Source: Phycomyces nitens (Eukaryota > Mucoromycota > Mucoromycetes > Mucorales > Phycomycetaceae). Taken from it: 64,000 bases of DNA. Each line of letters begins with the position of its first letter. The stretch's first letter is position 1. The notes under the pieces were generated by a model. The model searched no databases and was not told where the DNA came from. It worked only from the letters and a program-made list of their open reading frames with translations. Position numbers and translations under genes: made by a program. Below, piece by piece: positions 12,814 to 24,447 of this stretch. The stretch is taken from contig JAHRBC010000002.1 in assembly GCA_022702545.1 (NCBI GenBank), positions 4,092,001 to 4,156,000 of the forward strand, read 5' to 3'.

Positions 12814-13095
12814 TCAATCCAAAAGTGTGGGAGGGAGAGGCGAGACTATATTTAAAAAAATAACAAGCCTATACTTCCAGGGACGGCGCTTGGTTCTTAA
12901 TCCCCGCACATATTCTAAATATGGGCCAAAATGATCATCGTTGCAGTCAAACCTTTGGCAGACCAACTTGAAGCCATGGCCACCATTTGTACCCTTTTTC
13001 TTGCTTTTAGTGGCTAGGTAGACTGGCAATATTGGTATTCCAAGGCCACTTGCAATGTTAACAAAAGAGAGGTTATCGATAGTAAATTGGTCCAA
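12814..13095 (-). CDS. Short ORF upstream of ProRS, unrecognised
   Basis: A 93-codon ATG-to-stop frame lying just 5' of the ProRS start on the same strand. Residues ~30-75 are basic with CQRFDCNDDHFGPYLEY, while the tail (VIFLNIVSPLPP) reads like translated intron. A GT donor at TGGAA|GTATAG paired with an AG 22 bases before the ProRS ATG would make it a 5' exon, but that splice is out of frame with ProRS. It could be a small gene, a degenerate transposon-derived DNA-binding fragment, or chance. No function is assigned. Confidence 0.2.
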   Translation of the reverse strand: MDQFTIDNLSFVNIASGLGIPILPVYLATKSKKKGTNGGHGFKLVCQRFDCNDDHFGPYLEYVRGLRTKRRPWKYRLVIFLNIVSPLPPTLLD

Positions 13096-16000
13096 GTCAC
13101 TCTTTGGCTTTTATGGATTCAATGTTTTTTTAAAGGCATTATACTCTATAGTCTTGATGGCACCTATCAAGGTATACATTTATTATTGAACATACTTTCT
13201 ATCAAAACTAATCTACAGGTCGAGGTCAAATTGACCTTTTTTTATATTTCAATACTTGTACGAGACTTTTGAATTACAAGAAAAGTAGCAAGTTTTTGAC
13301 TACTCTCCACAATAATATCTAGCTTGATTATTAAAGAATAAAAGTATTTATATAATCAGATTTATATAATTGTTTGCTTTTTATTACTTTAATAACAAAA
13401 AAGAAAGATTGGATCATGACCACTGTGGAAAAATGGTCAGGTTTCTTTTATTATTTTATATTTGAAATACATTTCAAATACCTTTATAATTAATATAAAA
13501 ATCATAAATCAACTTTGTGCCTTTAAAAAATAAACGAGAATGAAAAATATAAATCTTTACTTTGTAAATATAAATAATGCGAAATTATTAAAAGGAAGGT
13601 TAATAATATATTTCAAAAGCAAGCATTATTGACTAGTCACTAAATCCAAGAAAATAAATAAATAAAAACGAATGAAACCTCTAATACATAAAGAAAAAGT
13701 AAATTAAATGAATAAAGGTATCTTATACAAACGCACCCCTGGAGATGTTCTTTTATTTTTGTGGTGGTGTAGTACGTACGAATATTCATTAAAGTACCTG
13801 ATGTTGACTCGACGTCAAATACAACTCTTTACTATAAGCTGGTTTTTTCAGAGATTTACAATTTTGCCAACCGTTTTGATTATCGCAGCCAAGTTTTTTA
13901 AGTTTATAAGCGTTTTTGGCCCTTTTATCTGATATTGGTAGTGTAGATGTCAAACTCATACCCATGTTGATTGCACCATGCTTATTTATATCATATTTGA
14001 ACAAGATATTTTATTTCTGTATAATGGTTAAAGGGATAGTACCTATTTGATTCGTTAAGCAAAAAATGTGGGACAAAGAAAAGCAGATTTTATTTTGAAA
14101 CTATTTTTACAATCGTTTTCACTTGTCAAAGTGATAAAACGCTATTTTAAAGTTAGGAGAAGAATAGGGCTTGAAAAGTTCTTTTGGTTTTCCTTTATTG
14201 TATATTTGTTTCCGGTTCCTGGCCTTTCCTGATTTTTTTCACTGTTGCAATGAGCTTCATATCCATTTAAATATACTTTTTTTTTGCTTCTGTTTAAACT
14301 GGTAGGTTTTTTGTCGATATTTTCAAAACATTGCTTCACCCAAGCTTTTTTTTTAAAAAAAAAATGCGAGAGTGCTCCTTCACTCTCTATAGAATCCTCA
14401 ATTTGTTGTGTTCTGTTTTGTAAAATACATTTTACTGATTCTAGAAAGTCGTCGGCTTTTTTTATCTAGTTTAATACTAGTCGGCTTTCTATCTTGAAAA
14501 AAAAAATATTGTAATTATTGGATATTCTTTGTGTTCAAAAGATTACTTGGTAAGACCACCGACCGCACCATGTACCAGGCCGTTCGGAAGACCTAGGGAG
14601 GCAATTAGGGATAATCAAATGTAAGTGACCGATCTTCGTTCAGCCTTTTTGTAAAAAAAAAATATTGGATATGTTTGTCAAAAAAAAACATAAAAATTTG
14701 AACAAGCAAAATTATGTTCGAATTATACAAGAAAAAAATATATCCTTCTAAAAAGTTATCCATGCAAAAATGTGATTTTGATAGATTCAAATGTGTGATA
14801 AAAGGCAATGAACCGCTGCTTTTGCACTTGCGGTGGGAAATGATAACATAATATAATTGGTTAAAAAAGATATTTGAACAAAGCGCGGTATTTTAAATCT
14901 GTCTACCTCTATTTTTTGGTGCTCTTTTTCCCTTTTTGCTGACTACTATATTGTCATGGTGTGTCAAAACTTCTTTTCTTCTTCTTTGTTCCTATAATTT
15001 ATTCCATTTCCTTTAGTGTCTAGGGGGCTCCTTTTATTTACTTGGATATGTTTTCAATTATTCTTCCGCTCTCATGACGACCTACAGGCCTTTAGGAGCC
15101 AGACCTCGGTACACCCACCAACGAAACAAATACTTTTACCTAGCCATCTCTATTATTAAAGAGCTGCCTTGAATTTTGAATTAGTGCGGTGACTGTGCAT
15201 AATCGATTACTTTGCTTGTGTAGGGGGGGGGGTTTAGTGATTAATAAGATTTATTTTCTTTTGGTACTAGTGGGGAAAGCTGCTTTTAGCCCTCAAAATT
15301 ATTGTAATATGTTATCTTGTTTTATATAGTCAAGAATATTAATATATCTAAAATTTAAAGCTTCAAACACTTTTACATTATTCTTTAACCAAAAGTAACA
15401 TGTTTATCATTGCTCTAGTTAAGAGAAAAGTTGTGCATTGTAAATATGCTAAAAAGATATATGTAAATATGAGATTTTTCTCCATTTGAAAAACTCTAGG
15501 GCTCTCTAATTTGGGCTTTTGAAACTGACCATATTTATGTGCAAAACATGATCTTAATATTCTAAACTCATTTAAAAGGTATAAATCAGCATTTTATTTT
15601 ACCAGGATTATTCTCATATTCACTTTGTAGATCGTCTCATATACTTTGAATTTTTAACATGGTAGTTGATTAGTACAAGGGTAGTAACTCTGTTAAACTT
15701 TCTGCTAAGCCTCTTGACCAACCGCTTGTTTAACTACTAATGGCTTATACTGTCTAAAAGTTTTACTTTCTGGAATGAGTAAAAAATAATCTCTACGCTT
15801 ATTCCATTAATAGTATTTGCAGTAGAGTAGTATCTTTTTAATATTGGGGCGTTCTTGCCCCATTTTCTTAGAGTACTTTACAAAGTTAAGTACATAGATA
15901 CAGTTGTACTAAATGTATAGGTTGGAATTTGGCTATTTGATACTTGAGCATATCTCTCGGCTGTTCGCACGTCTCCATCAATTCCTTTGCTTATTTTGTC

Positions 16001-19000
16001 TCTTTTTATCGAAAGCAACATCTCCTAATCTTTTCTTTCGACAGCTAAGTTATTCGCTTTGATTGTTTATAACTATCAAGTTTTCTCAAAACTATTCATC
16101 TTTTTACATATAAAAAAAAACAAGTTAAACAAAAAAAGTAAATCAAATAAAAGTATCTTTATCTTGTTCAAGTGTTTTCTATATTTTCTTTGTTTTATCC
16201 ATCTGAATAGCACTAACATTTTCCAAGATGGCTACAAAGTGTTGATCAAACTAATTAACATATATAAATCATTCCTACCAAGACCTTGCAGTACAACAAC
16301 AAACACAGCTCATCTCCATATTTAACATAGGAATATGAACAGTAGTCACAAGTGTCATGATTGATAAAGCAAACTGCGATTTTCACCCCATACCAGCGTC
16401 TATATTTTTTTATCTACTATATCTTTTGAAGGCCAAATTCAGAACATAAAAAGAAAGAGAGGACAGTGTTTTATTGTCTACAGACATAAAGATAAATGCA
16501 GCGAGATAATATATACCCAAAAAATCACATAGTTTTTCCTAGTATTGAGTTTACTTTTTGTTTTAATCGGTCAACTATTTTATAAACAGTAAATATATTT
16601 ATTGCTTACTTTTTTTTTTGGTTACAAACGCAACAAAATTCTGTACCTACCAACTGGTAGTTACATGTTGAGAGGACCCAAAATCAAGTTAGAAATGAGT
16701 TTCATACTTTTGGTATATATCCAAACTTTTTAAAAAAAAACCTCTTACTATTCCCGAGAACTAAATGATTTGCGATATTCCTTTAACACTGGCCATGTTG
16801 TTTTCTACTTTTAATCTTATATTGAGAATGTTTTTTTCTTTCTTGGAAATATATCAAGAAAACTGGTGATATTATTGCCATCACTCCTTAAACAAATAAA
16901 CACAAAGTTCCTTCGACTTGAAATGGATCCCACAATTTTTCTCTCATTGTCAGATTTACATTTAATAATAGTCATTTTGTTGCTCAATCTATTTAAGATC
17001 CTAGTATATATCTCACCAGCCTCAACTTTTACAGAATTCTAGTCATTTATATCGAAGAATCAACTTTTTGTGAGTCAAATCAGTCTCGCCTATTAAGCAT
17101 ATGACTTCATTCAAGTTTAGTGGGAACAAATCCCATATTTCTGTTGTTGCCATGGCAAAAAAAAAAATCTTTTTTTTTAAAGAAAAAAAAACTGTCAGCT
17201 CCGTGCACTTGCCAAGCGGTAATAATGTCAAGCCAAGGATTTACTACAGTAGAATGCTAATATTAACATCCTGGTAGATTCAGTAAAATCAATCTGCTAT
17301 CGACAATAAGTAAATATAGACTTTTGTTGAAGATTCCCCAATTTATTACAAATCTCCTTTTGAAGAATTAATTACTCGTCAAAGTAACAGTGAAACAGAT
17401 ATCTTATACTCAACGGTCACTGTAGCTGGTTAGGAGAATAAGTAACATACAACTCAAACAAGGTAGCTTGTATACTATCAACTTTTGGTAATATTAGTCT
17501 TTCAAAGATTGAACCTCCAAAGCAAGTGTTATCGAGAAATCTGAAAAGATAAAGGCACAACATTCCATTATAATACAAATTTGCCCAGGATGTTGTCGAT
17601 ATACTTGAATATAGTAAGAATTGGTTTTATGGTAGGCAATTACAAGACCCACCTTATTAATCTTTTTTCTCAATCGTATTATGGATATTAAGATTAAAAA
17701 GCAATAAAAGATACTTGTTGATGAGAGTTCCACTTGTATGTCTAATATAAAGTTTTTTTCCCAGTATTGCTAAGGATGATTGGTTGAGTTGGATTAGATA
17801 TTCAAAGCTTACCAATCAAACTCAATATCCAAAACAAATATATTAAAAGCACTCTTTTTTTTTTGGTAATGATCATCTCGAGTATAGTGATTGAGTAATC
17901 TCAAGAGATTCTAATCACTCTGGGAATGAGTCTATTTACATTCAACAGTATTCACAGTAATCACTACCTTGAACATGTGCAGATTATGTGAATTGAGCAA
18001 TTTACATTTGGTCATTCATGATTGACATTACTGTGTCCTTGCAAACAATTGTTTCATTTACTCAATAAGCTTATTTCCTTTCAACTTTAAGACTCTAAAA
18101 TAATAGCTGTAAAAATTTGCAATCAGTCAATGAGCATGTCGATTTTGTCTTAATAATTCAATTCATAAACAATCCCAGAATTCCATGAGTGATAAATTTG
18201 ATTAATCCGAACCATATTTCTTGGGTTTGATTTTTGAGGGTTTTTTTTTAAATAATAATAATAATAATAATAATAATAGTGGGAATTTAAATTTAACGCA
18301 AGAAAAATATTATCCAAATTTCTCATAAAAAAAAGTATACTCGATCATATAAATCTCATCAAGGAATATGGTGCAGGCTACTCTAATACCATGATAAAGG
18401 CTGAGACCCACTGCACCTATGATATGTGTTGAACTTGGGTTTTATTTTATTAAAGCCCATATAAAATAAACTACAATCTGGAATCACCACTATATATTCT
18501 CAAACTACAATATTTTCGTTATACCCCCTGGCTATTCAAATATAAACATTTTTTTTATTATAAGCACTTTAAATCATCTGATTATTGAATAAAACATTAT
18601 ATTATTTCATTAAAAGATATAGTGATAGATTGCCAAATATTTTGTACATAGTCTATAAAGTACTTGTATATATATATATGGGTTAATTGTAGAACCCAAC
18701 GTTTTATCCAGTAATATCATTCTACTTTTATAATATGATAACTGTTAAAACTTTTTCTTTTTTAAAAAAAAAATCCTGGTCTTATTTTATGGATCGTAAC
18801 CTATGTTTCTTATCAACTTAGCTATTGCCATGAACGAATAATAATAATATTAGTAAAAAAAAAAAAAGAGAGAGCTTGAGATTTAGCACTGAACGTTTTT
18901 ACAGGTTTTGTTTATAAATAAACAACAACAACAACAACAAAAAAGACACGCCTCCTGCTGACACTGTAAGACAGCTAATTATTCTCAAAATAGCCATAAT

Positions 19001-21732
19001 TTTGTTTCCAACTCTCACTTGTACACCGTATATTAATATATCTCGCGTTATAAACAAGGATCGAGCAAAGATTATTGAACTTTCAACAAAAACTATTCAC
19101 GTAGTTAGGATCCAACCTACTTTTTTACTAGACATCTCTTTTTTAGAATAAAATATCTTATGTAATAAATCTGCATGTTGTTTTGGGCCAGTACAATTAT
19201 TTATCCATTTATCCGCATATCTTTTTAAATAAAGCTTCTCAAAAATTCATATGCCTATCAATGTAGGGAATAGCACATATATTCTTATTGTAAACAGAGA
19301 ACACAAGTTATTCCAGACTGTAATCTTAACCCTGCTAAGAACAGTAGAGTAGGGTGAAGTACCCCTCTTTGGGCTAAAATAATAGAAGCGTGCATCTCCT
19401 AAAAATAAAGAACCACGAGTATAATATTACCCAAGTGATTTTATTTTAAAGCGGGTAGGTAACCACTTGTATCATTACCTTGAATATACTATAATACTTG
19501 GTATTGACTAGATATCATTAGAAAATATGACATGGTATCAATCTCTGGTTATGTAGATGCAAAACACCATATTACTTGGGTTTTCAATAAAAATTCTCAA
19601 ACTATTTTTTTTGTTTGTTTGTATTGGTAGTCTCTGTACAACAAGTCAAAAAGTTAAACGCTAAGCTGAGTACATGTTTGATACAAGGTTCCTAAAAATC
19701 TACAGATTAATACAATATATGTATATATACATCGTCCAATTAAAGGTATCAGAGATACTAATATATCCTACCTCACACCCATAAATCCCCAAAAAGTAAT
19801 CTCATCAAGAACACAGTGTGAATCTAGTTTCCTAGACTACACTTGGTCATTAATAGCACTCTACGTATATATTTTTTTTAAAAAAAAAAGATTTATAAAA
19901 AAAAACTTTAACAAGTTTGCTGTCGCCATTAGTTAGACGTGGTCCCCAAAGGAAAACTGAAACCTTGGTCTGTTGGGCTATAACAACCTGCCATCAAGTG
20001 CTTATTTTAAATCTCATAGAATTTAAAGAAAATGTACGGGCTTATTATGGGAAAGGAAGGCCAGGGGTTATGTTTATAGTTGTTTTTAAATTACCTTGAG
20101 GTAATTATTTGTACGCGGGAGGTGATTTATCATACGAGTAACGAACATGGAATACAATCTGTATGCCTATAATATACAAATATAAAGTGCAGACCAAGAA
20201 GAAGAAAAAACAAAACAAAAAAAAAGATGTTTATAGATAAAAGGAATGAAATACTGCATACTGTCAGTGTATACACTGCGAAAAAAAGGCGTGATTCTTT
20301 AATAGCACCTGAGCACGTTCTTATGGGCTTTTGACAAGATAAAATTTAATAGCTTAAATCTAATGTATATCAAGACTTTATATCAACACAATTCCCTGAG
20401 TATAATAAACGTGTAAAAAGGGAGTTGTCTAGAATAAACAATACATTATTCGCCTTTTTTTTAATATTTACAAATTTAGTCTGTTGGACAAAGATGCAAA
20501 GACTTTTTTTTGGAGGGGGGGGAAGGGTGATAATTAAGTAAATAAAGAGATAAAGACAGAGAAATAGAGAATGATTTAGAGTAATTGTTTGTCAAAAAAA
20601 AATCTAAACTCCTGTTTATTTTCAATCAAAACAAAGGTTATACAGCCCTAGGTTTCTTCTAAACTGACATACAAAAACCTAGATAAAGATTTAAATATTC
20701 TAGAAATCATCTGCTTATAACTCCAAGATACAAAGTGAATAAAAGCCCTCTAGAGTGTTTATTTATTTTGAATGGTCTCTAGATATTATTTAAAAATGCG
20801 TACCTTGGGTTTTTTGAGTATGGAACCCAAACTATCAATCGAATGTTTTGTTTTTCTTTAAATAAAACCATGTGGCTGACTAGACTTGGACTTGTCGATA
20901 CACTCCTTTATCTAATGATAGACAAGCGTTTACAAGGTAACAATTGGAAAGACAACCTCCAACGTGAGGGAGTCTTTTTAATTTTAGTTTGTAATACCGC
21001 GCATTTTTTTTAGAATACTATCAAGTGATAGAAAGATAGCCCAGAATACACTTTGTAGGAGCAGTAAATGTATGCACCAATCTGCAGGAGGAGGCAAGGG
21101 ACAGAACACTTCAAGACATGCTATTTTATAATTGTTGTTGTTCTTAAATAATACAATATATTGCGAGTACCGTGGCGATTAAACAAGAGCATCTTGCTGT
21201 TCCACGAATGGCAAATTATCCAGAGAGAAATCCTCAATTCTCCAATAAGATTGGTTCAATGTAGAATAGAGATGGCTGGATGATAAAAGCAGAGGATTTT
21301 GTATATACGAATTTCAAATCGCGTTGATTGATACGAATATTTGGACCAATCCATCTAATTTGGAAAAATGCTATTTTGGACCTGAATCTATTTGATTCTC
21401 AATTCCCATTTTATAGCATTTTAGATTTTATTGAAATAAAATATTATGTTTAATAAATACATTGGACATATACTTTGTTTCTTCTCAATAAACAATACAA
21501 GCACATTTAATAAATGCCATTGGTTTGTGTAGATGATGTTTATTCATGGGTATTTAATAATAATGTATATGTATATATATATATATCTAAAAAGGTCAAT
21601 ATGCCTGGTAGAAAATAATTATAATAATAATAATAAAAATAAAAAAGAATAAATTCCGTTTGTGTATATGCATTGGGAATCTTAGCATGCTATGATTAAG
21701 AAAATATGTACAGAGGTCTCCCTGATGAGACT
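13096..21732. other. AT-rich gene desert of 8.6 kb
   Basis: No frame longer than ~90 codons, no recognisable gene, tRNA or complete transposon. The sequence is strongly AT-rich, with long A/T homopolymers, TATATA tracts and a (TAA)n microsatellite at 18251-18279. A few short GC-richer islands stand out (about 14545-14605, 15070-15125 and 19917-20060); they could be decayed element or gene fragments, but I recognise no product in them. No terminal inverted or long direct repeats were noticed by eye. Confidence 0.7.
18251..18279. repeat. (TAA)n microsatellite
   Basis: Nine to ten perfect TAA/ATA units within the AT-rich desert. Confidence 0.9.
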
Positions 21733-22999
21733 CTAATCATCGTCACCGATTGGTGAGAGCACATTTGCTATAGAAATGCGCGTAAATGGAATATGAGATA
21801 CAGTTGGAACAAAAGGTGCAGCAGACTCTGAAAACATTGATCTGCGAATGCAGGCTGGTTGAGGCGAACAAGAATTATCAGGATCTCCACCATTGTCTGC
21901 ATCTGTTTCTCTCTGGCCCTCTGCGCGTTTTTTGGCTTTGGGTGCAGTGTAGTATTTGTCTGACGCTCTTTTATAGGCCGTTTCTTTCCGAATGGATATC
22001 TTGATGCCCTGTCTTGCAAAGCATCTCGAAAGCTCAGTGGAATCTAAAAAACGATAATTTGTATTAATTTGGGTGGGTTAATTAATCATCCATGATCCAC
22101 TGGATATAAAATCTCAAGAGGCTCAGAATAATTTCTGGTTTGAACTTGCCAGTCATTCCGGGAAACTAAGGTAGATTGATTAGATCAGTTTCTGTTTGAT
22201 TCAAGATTCGAATATCAATTTCTAACCTTTTTGGCAGAATAGACAATAAATGGATCAGAATACATCTCGGTCTGAATACTTGTGCTCATCGTGAATGGCT
22301 CTCTAAAGAAAATAAAAGGGTACAATTGTCAGCAACAGATCCCAATCAATTACCATGCCTACCCTGCTGCGAGATTCATGAGCATGAATTTGAGCGTAAA
22401 TCTCCCGTCTGTTCGAACAGAAAGATCATGAAAGATGAAATACACACCCATTTCGTTATTGGGGTTCATGAGGTGATAGGCATTAGAATTTATGGATCCA
22501 GTGAGATTTCGTAAAAATTGGGGTTTTCGTAGGGAAATAACACCCGACATTGAGCCCGGAGATTGGGTTTCCCTTTCTTTGCCCTGTGGAGTATTGGGAT
22601 GAGTACCGGAAAGAGGTACTGACCATGGTGCATAAACAACACTGCAATTTTCAATCTTATTCTCGCAGTAAAGGTCGCATTGGACAAGAAAGAACATTGA
22701 ATCCGATGGACTGCAGGTTTGTAAGTAAGTGAAAATGACAAGGCTATATAATCTACCTCACTCTGACAATCTCACCGTTGTCTTGTTCGACAAATAGCTG
22801 CAGAATAGGAGGTGGATCGATCAGACGCCTATCCTTTTCGCCAAATCCACAGCTTCTTGCTCTAATGGGGTTCTGTACGACGACTAGAGCAAAGATATTA
22901 GTAATTAGGCAAAATGAGGATATATTTACCCAGCCGGTATCGTGTGTCAGTCCTGCTGGCTCTGGGAAGGCCAAGAGGTGGGGGCGGACCGTTATTCAT
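21733..22999 (-). CDS. Velvet-family transcriptional regulator
   Basis: Six exons (22930-22999, 22757-22883, 22363-22710, 22227-22302, 22150-22165, 21733-22043) give 315 aa. The velvet domain covers residues ~20-230. Landmarks are VVVQNPIRARSCGFGEKDRR, IDPPPILQL, LTGSINSNAYHL, GVYFIFHDLSVRTDGRFTLK, YSDPFIVYSAKKFPGMT and STELSRCFARQGIKISIRK. The C-terminal 85 residues are basic, then polar. Velvet proteins (VosA, VelB, VeA) bind DNA through an NF-kB-like fold as homo- or heterodimers and couple spore development to metabolism. Which paralogue this is cannot be decided; the compact domain at the N-terminus is closest to VosA/VelC-like forms. The 16-nt exon and the GC-AG intron after it are both forced by the conserved FPGMT-D-STELS reading. 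Confidence 0.95.
22044..22149 (-). other. GC-AG intron in velvet gene
   Basis: The intron donor is GCAAGT instead of GT, directly after the 16-nt exon, and the acceptor is TTTTTTAG. Splicing here restores the conserved velvet sequence across the junction; any GT donor nearby breaks the frame. Confidence 0.88.
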
Positions 23000-23480
23000 G
23001 GCGCAGAAAAAGTTAATGGCTGGTGATGAGGTGAATGTGAAATGAGGTGGACTGAGCTTGAGGATTTTTAGATGTTATTGGAAAGAAAGGACAGTCAAGA
23101 GGCCATTTCAAGCCCCAATATGTAATATAGGTTATTATTTATTTATTTATTTTTGCTTTGGGTTTAACCTGCATTTTGGCACTTTGGTGTGCACCAAACT
23201 GAATCCCGTCACGTGGTAAAGTGAGCTCCAGAGTTACACATTGTCTGACCATCGTCATGACTGTGGTTGGAACGCATCGGCCTAAAGGATCGAAAAAGGA
23301 CGGGACACAACCACTTTAGCCGAGGAATGAACAGTATTAATTTTTATAGTCAAAATTGTACACAAGAATAGTAATATGAGTGTAATGGAGAAATAAGATT
23401 GAAATAGGGATAAGCAGTGGGGGTTATGCTAGCTGTGAGGGGCCTGAATAAAACAGCACTTATGCTGCTATTGCCATTAT

Positions 23481-23524
23481 TACTACTATTAATAATATTA
23501 ATAATAATATTATTAATAGTAGTA
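23481..23524. repeat. Perfect 20-bp inverted repeat with 4-nt loop
   Basis: The arms 23481-23500 and 23505-23524 are exact reverse complements separated by ATAA. They consist of TAC and TAA trinucleotides. The DNA can extrude a cruciform and a transcript would form a strong hairpin. Confidence 0.9.
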
Positions 23525-23655
23525 GTATTGTACCTGATTGCTGACCATGCGTTTTTAACCTTGTTTATTTAGAGTGTACTGAAGCCAAGACTTGTCTTCT
23601 TTTTATCTTTATTATTAATAATGGTTTATAAATTAGCATTATTACTGTACTCTAT

Positions 23656-23748
23656 TTAAATAAGCTCCTCAGCCATCTTCTTCCAGCCCTCCACTCCGTG
23701 AGCGGCATGAATGATTATCCAGGAACGGTTTGTAACATCTTCAGCCAT
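23656..23748 (-). CDS. Candidate 30-residue small ORF
   Basis: A complete ATG-to-TAA frame of 30 residues that begins MAEDVTNRSW and ends KKMAEELI. Unlike the neighbouring frames it has balanced, non-AT-driven composition: Trp, His, Gly and charged residues with an amphipathic end. It could be a real micropeptide gene or a lone exon of an unseen gene. No family is recognised. Confidence 0.3.
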   Translation of the reverse strand: MAEDVTNRSWIIIHAAHGVEGWKKMAEELI

Positions 23749-24447
23749 TGTTCAAAAGCACACTGTACTATGGAAATCCCACTCCATCGGGACAGTGTCA
23801 TACAAGGCCCAGTAAATCTAGATAACCGTATACACTCTATACTTTAAAAAGAGCTCGACCGGCAATCTCCTGTGAGCCATTTAACCATAACAGAAAAAAT
23901 AAATAAATAAATATGGCTCCTGGTTCCAATAGCCCTGATAAGCCAAGCATGGACCATTTGCCAAACCAGATCTACAAGAATACAAGTCTAAATCATCGCC
24001 CTTGGAATAGATGCCTGTTGACGAGATCTATTGTGCACTAGAAATCTGCCTCTCCCTTTTGTGTATTATAAATTATAGTTGACCAAGATGAGGTATTAAA
24101 AAAACAATAGCTTGCTATTCACCGATTACCAAGAAACCATTCAATCACCAAATCATATAATCTTTAATAGATGTTTCGATTTTATTCAGTAACACAAGTA
24201 TTTTATTGTCCTCACAAGACTGCTTACTTTTAAAAGAGCAGAAATGTATTTATATAGTTGCTGGTAACAAACCACTGGTCTTGTTATCAACCATAATCAC
24301 TTTGACAGGATCCAATTCATTTTCCAAAGATGCCCTTTGCTATTCGTCCGCCTTGGCGATAATTTATTTACAAGTACAAGTCAATTGAAAGCTTGCAATT
24401 AGGGAAATACAGAATACGTTTGCCTGACAATCTTTTTTTTTACAATA

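Larger units (their letters stand above)
23000..24447. other. Spacer between velvet and Sec2 genes
   Basis: It contains the velvet promoter, a perfect inverted repeat (23481-23524), a possible 30-residue ORF on the minus strand (23656-23748) and otherwise AT-rich sequence without a coding signal. Confidence 0.6.

Noticed and set aside
14545..15125. GC-richer islets as tRNA or transposon ends
   Set aside because: No cloverleaf can be drawn and no terminal repeats or coding motif are visible; kept only as a note on the desert.
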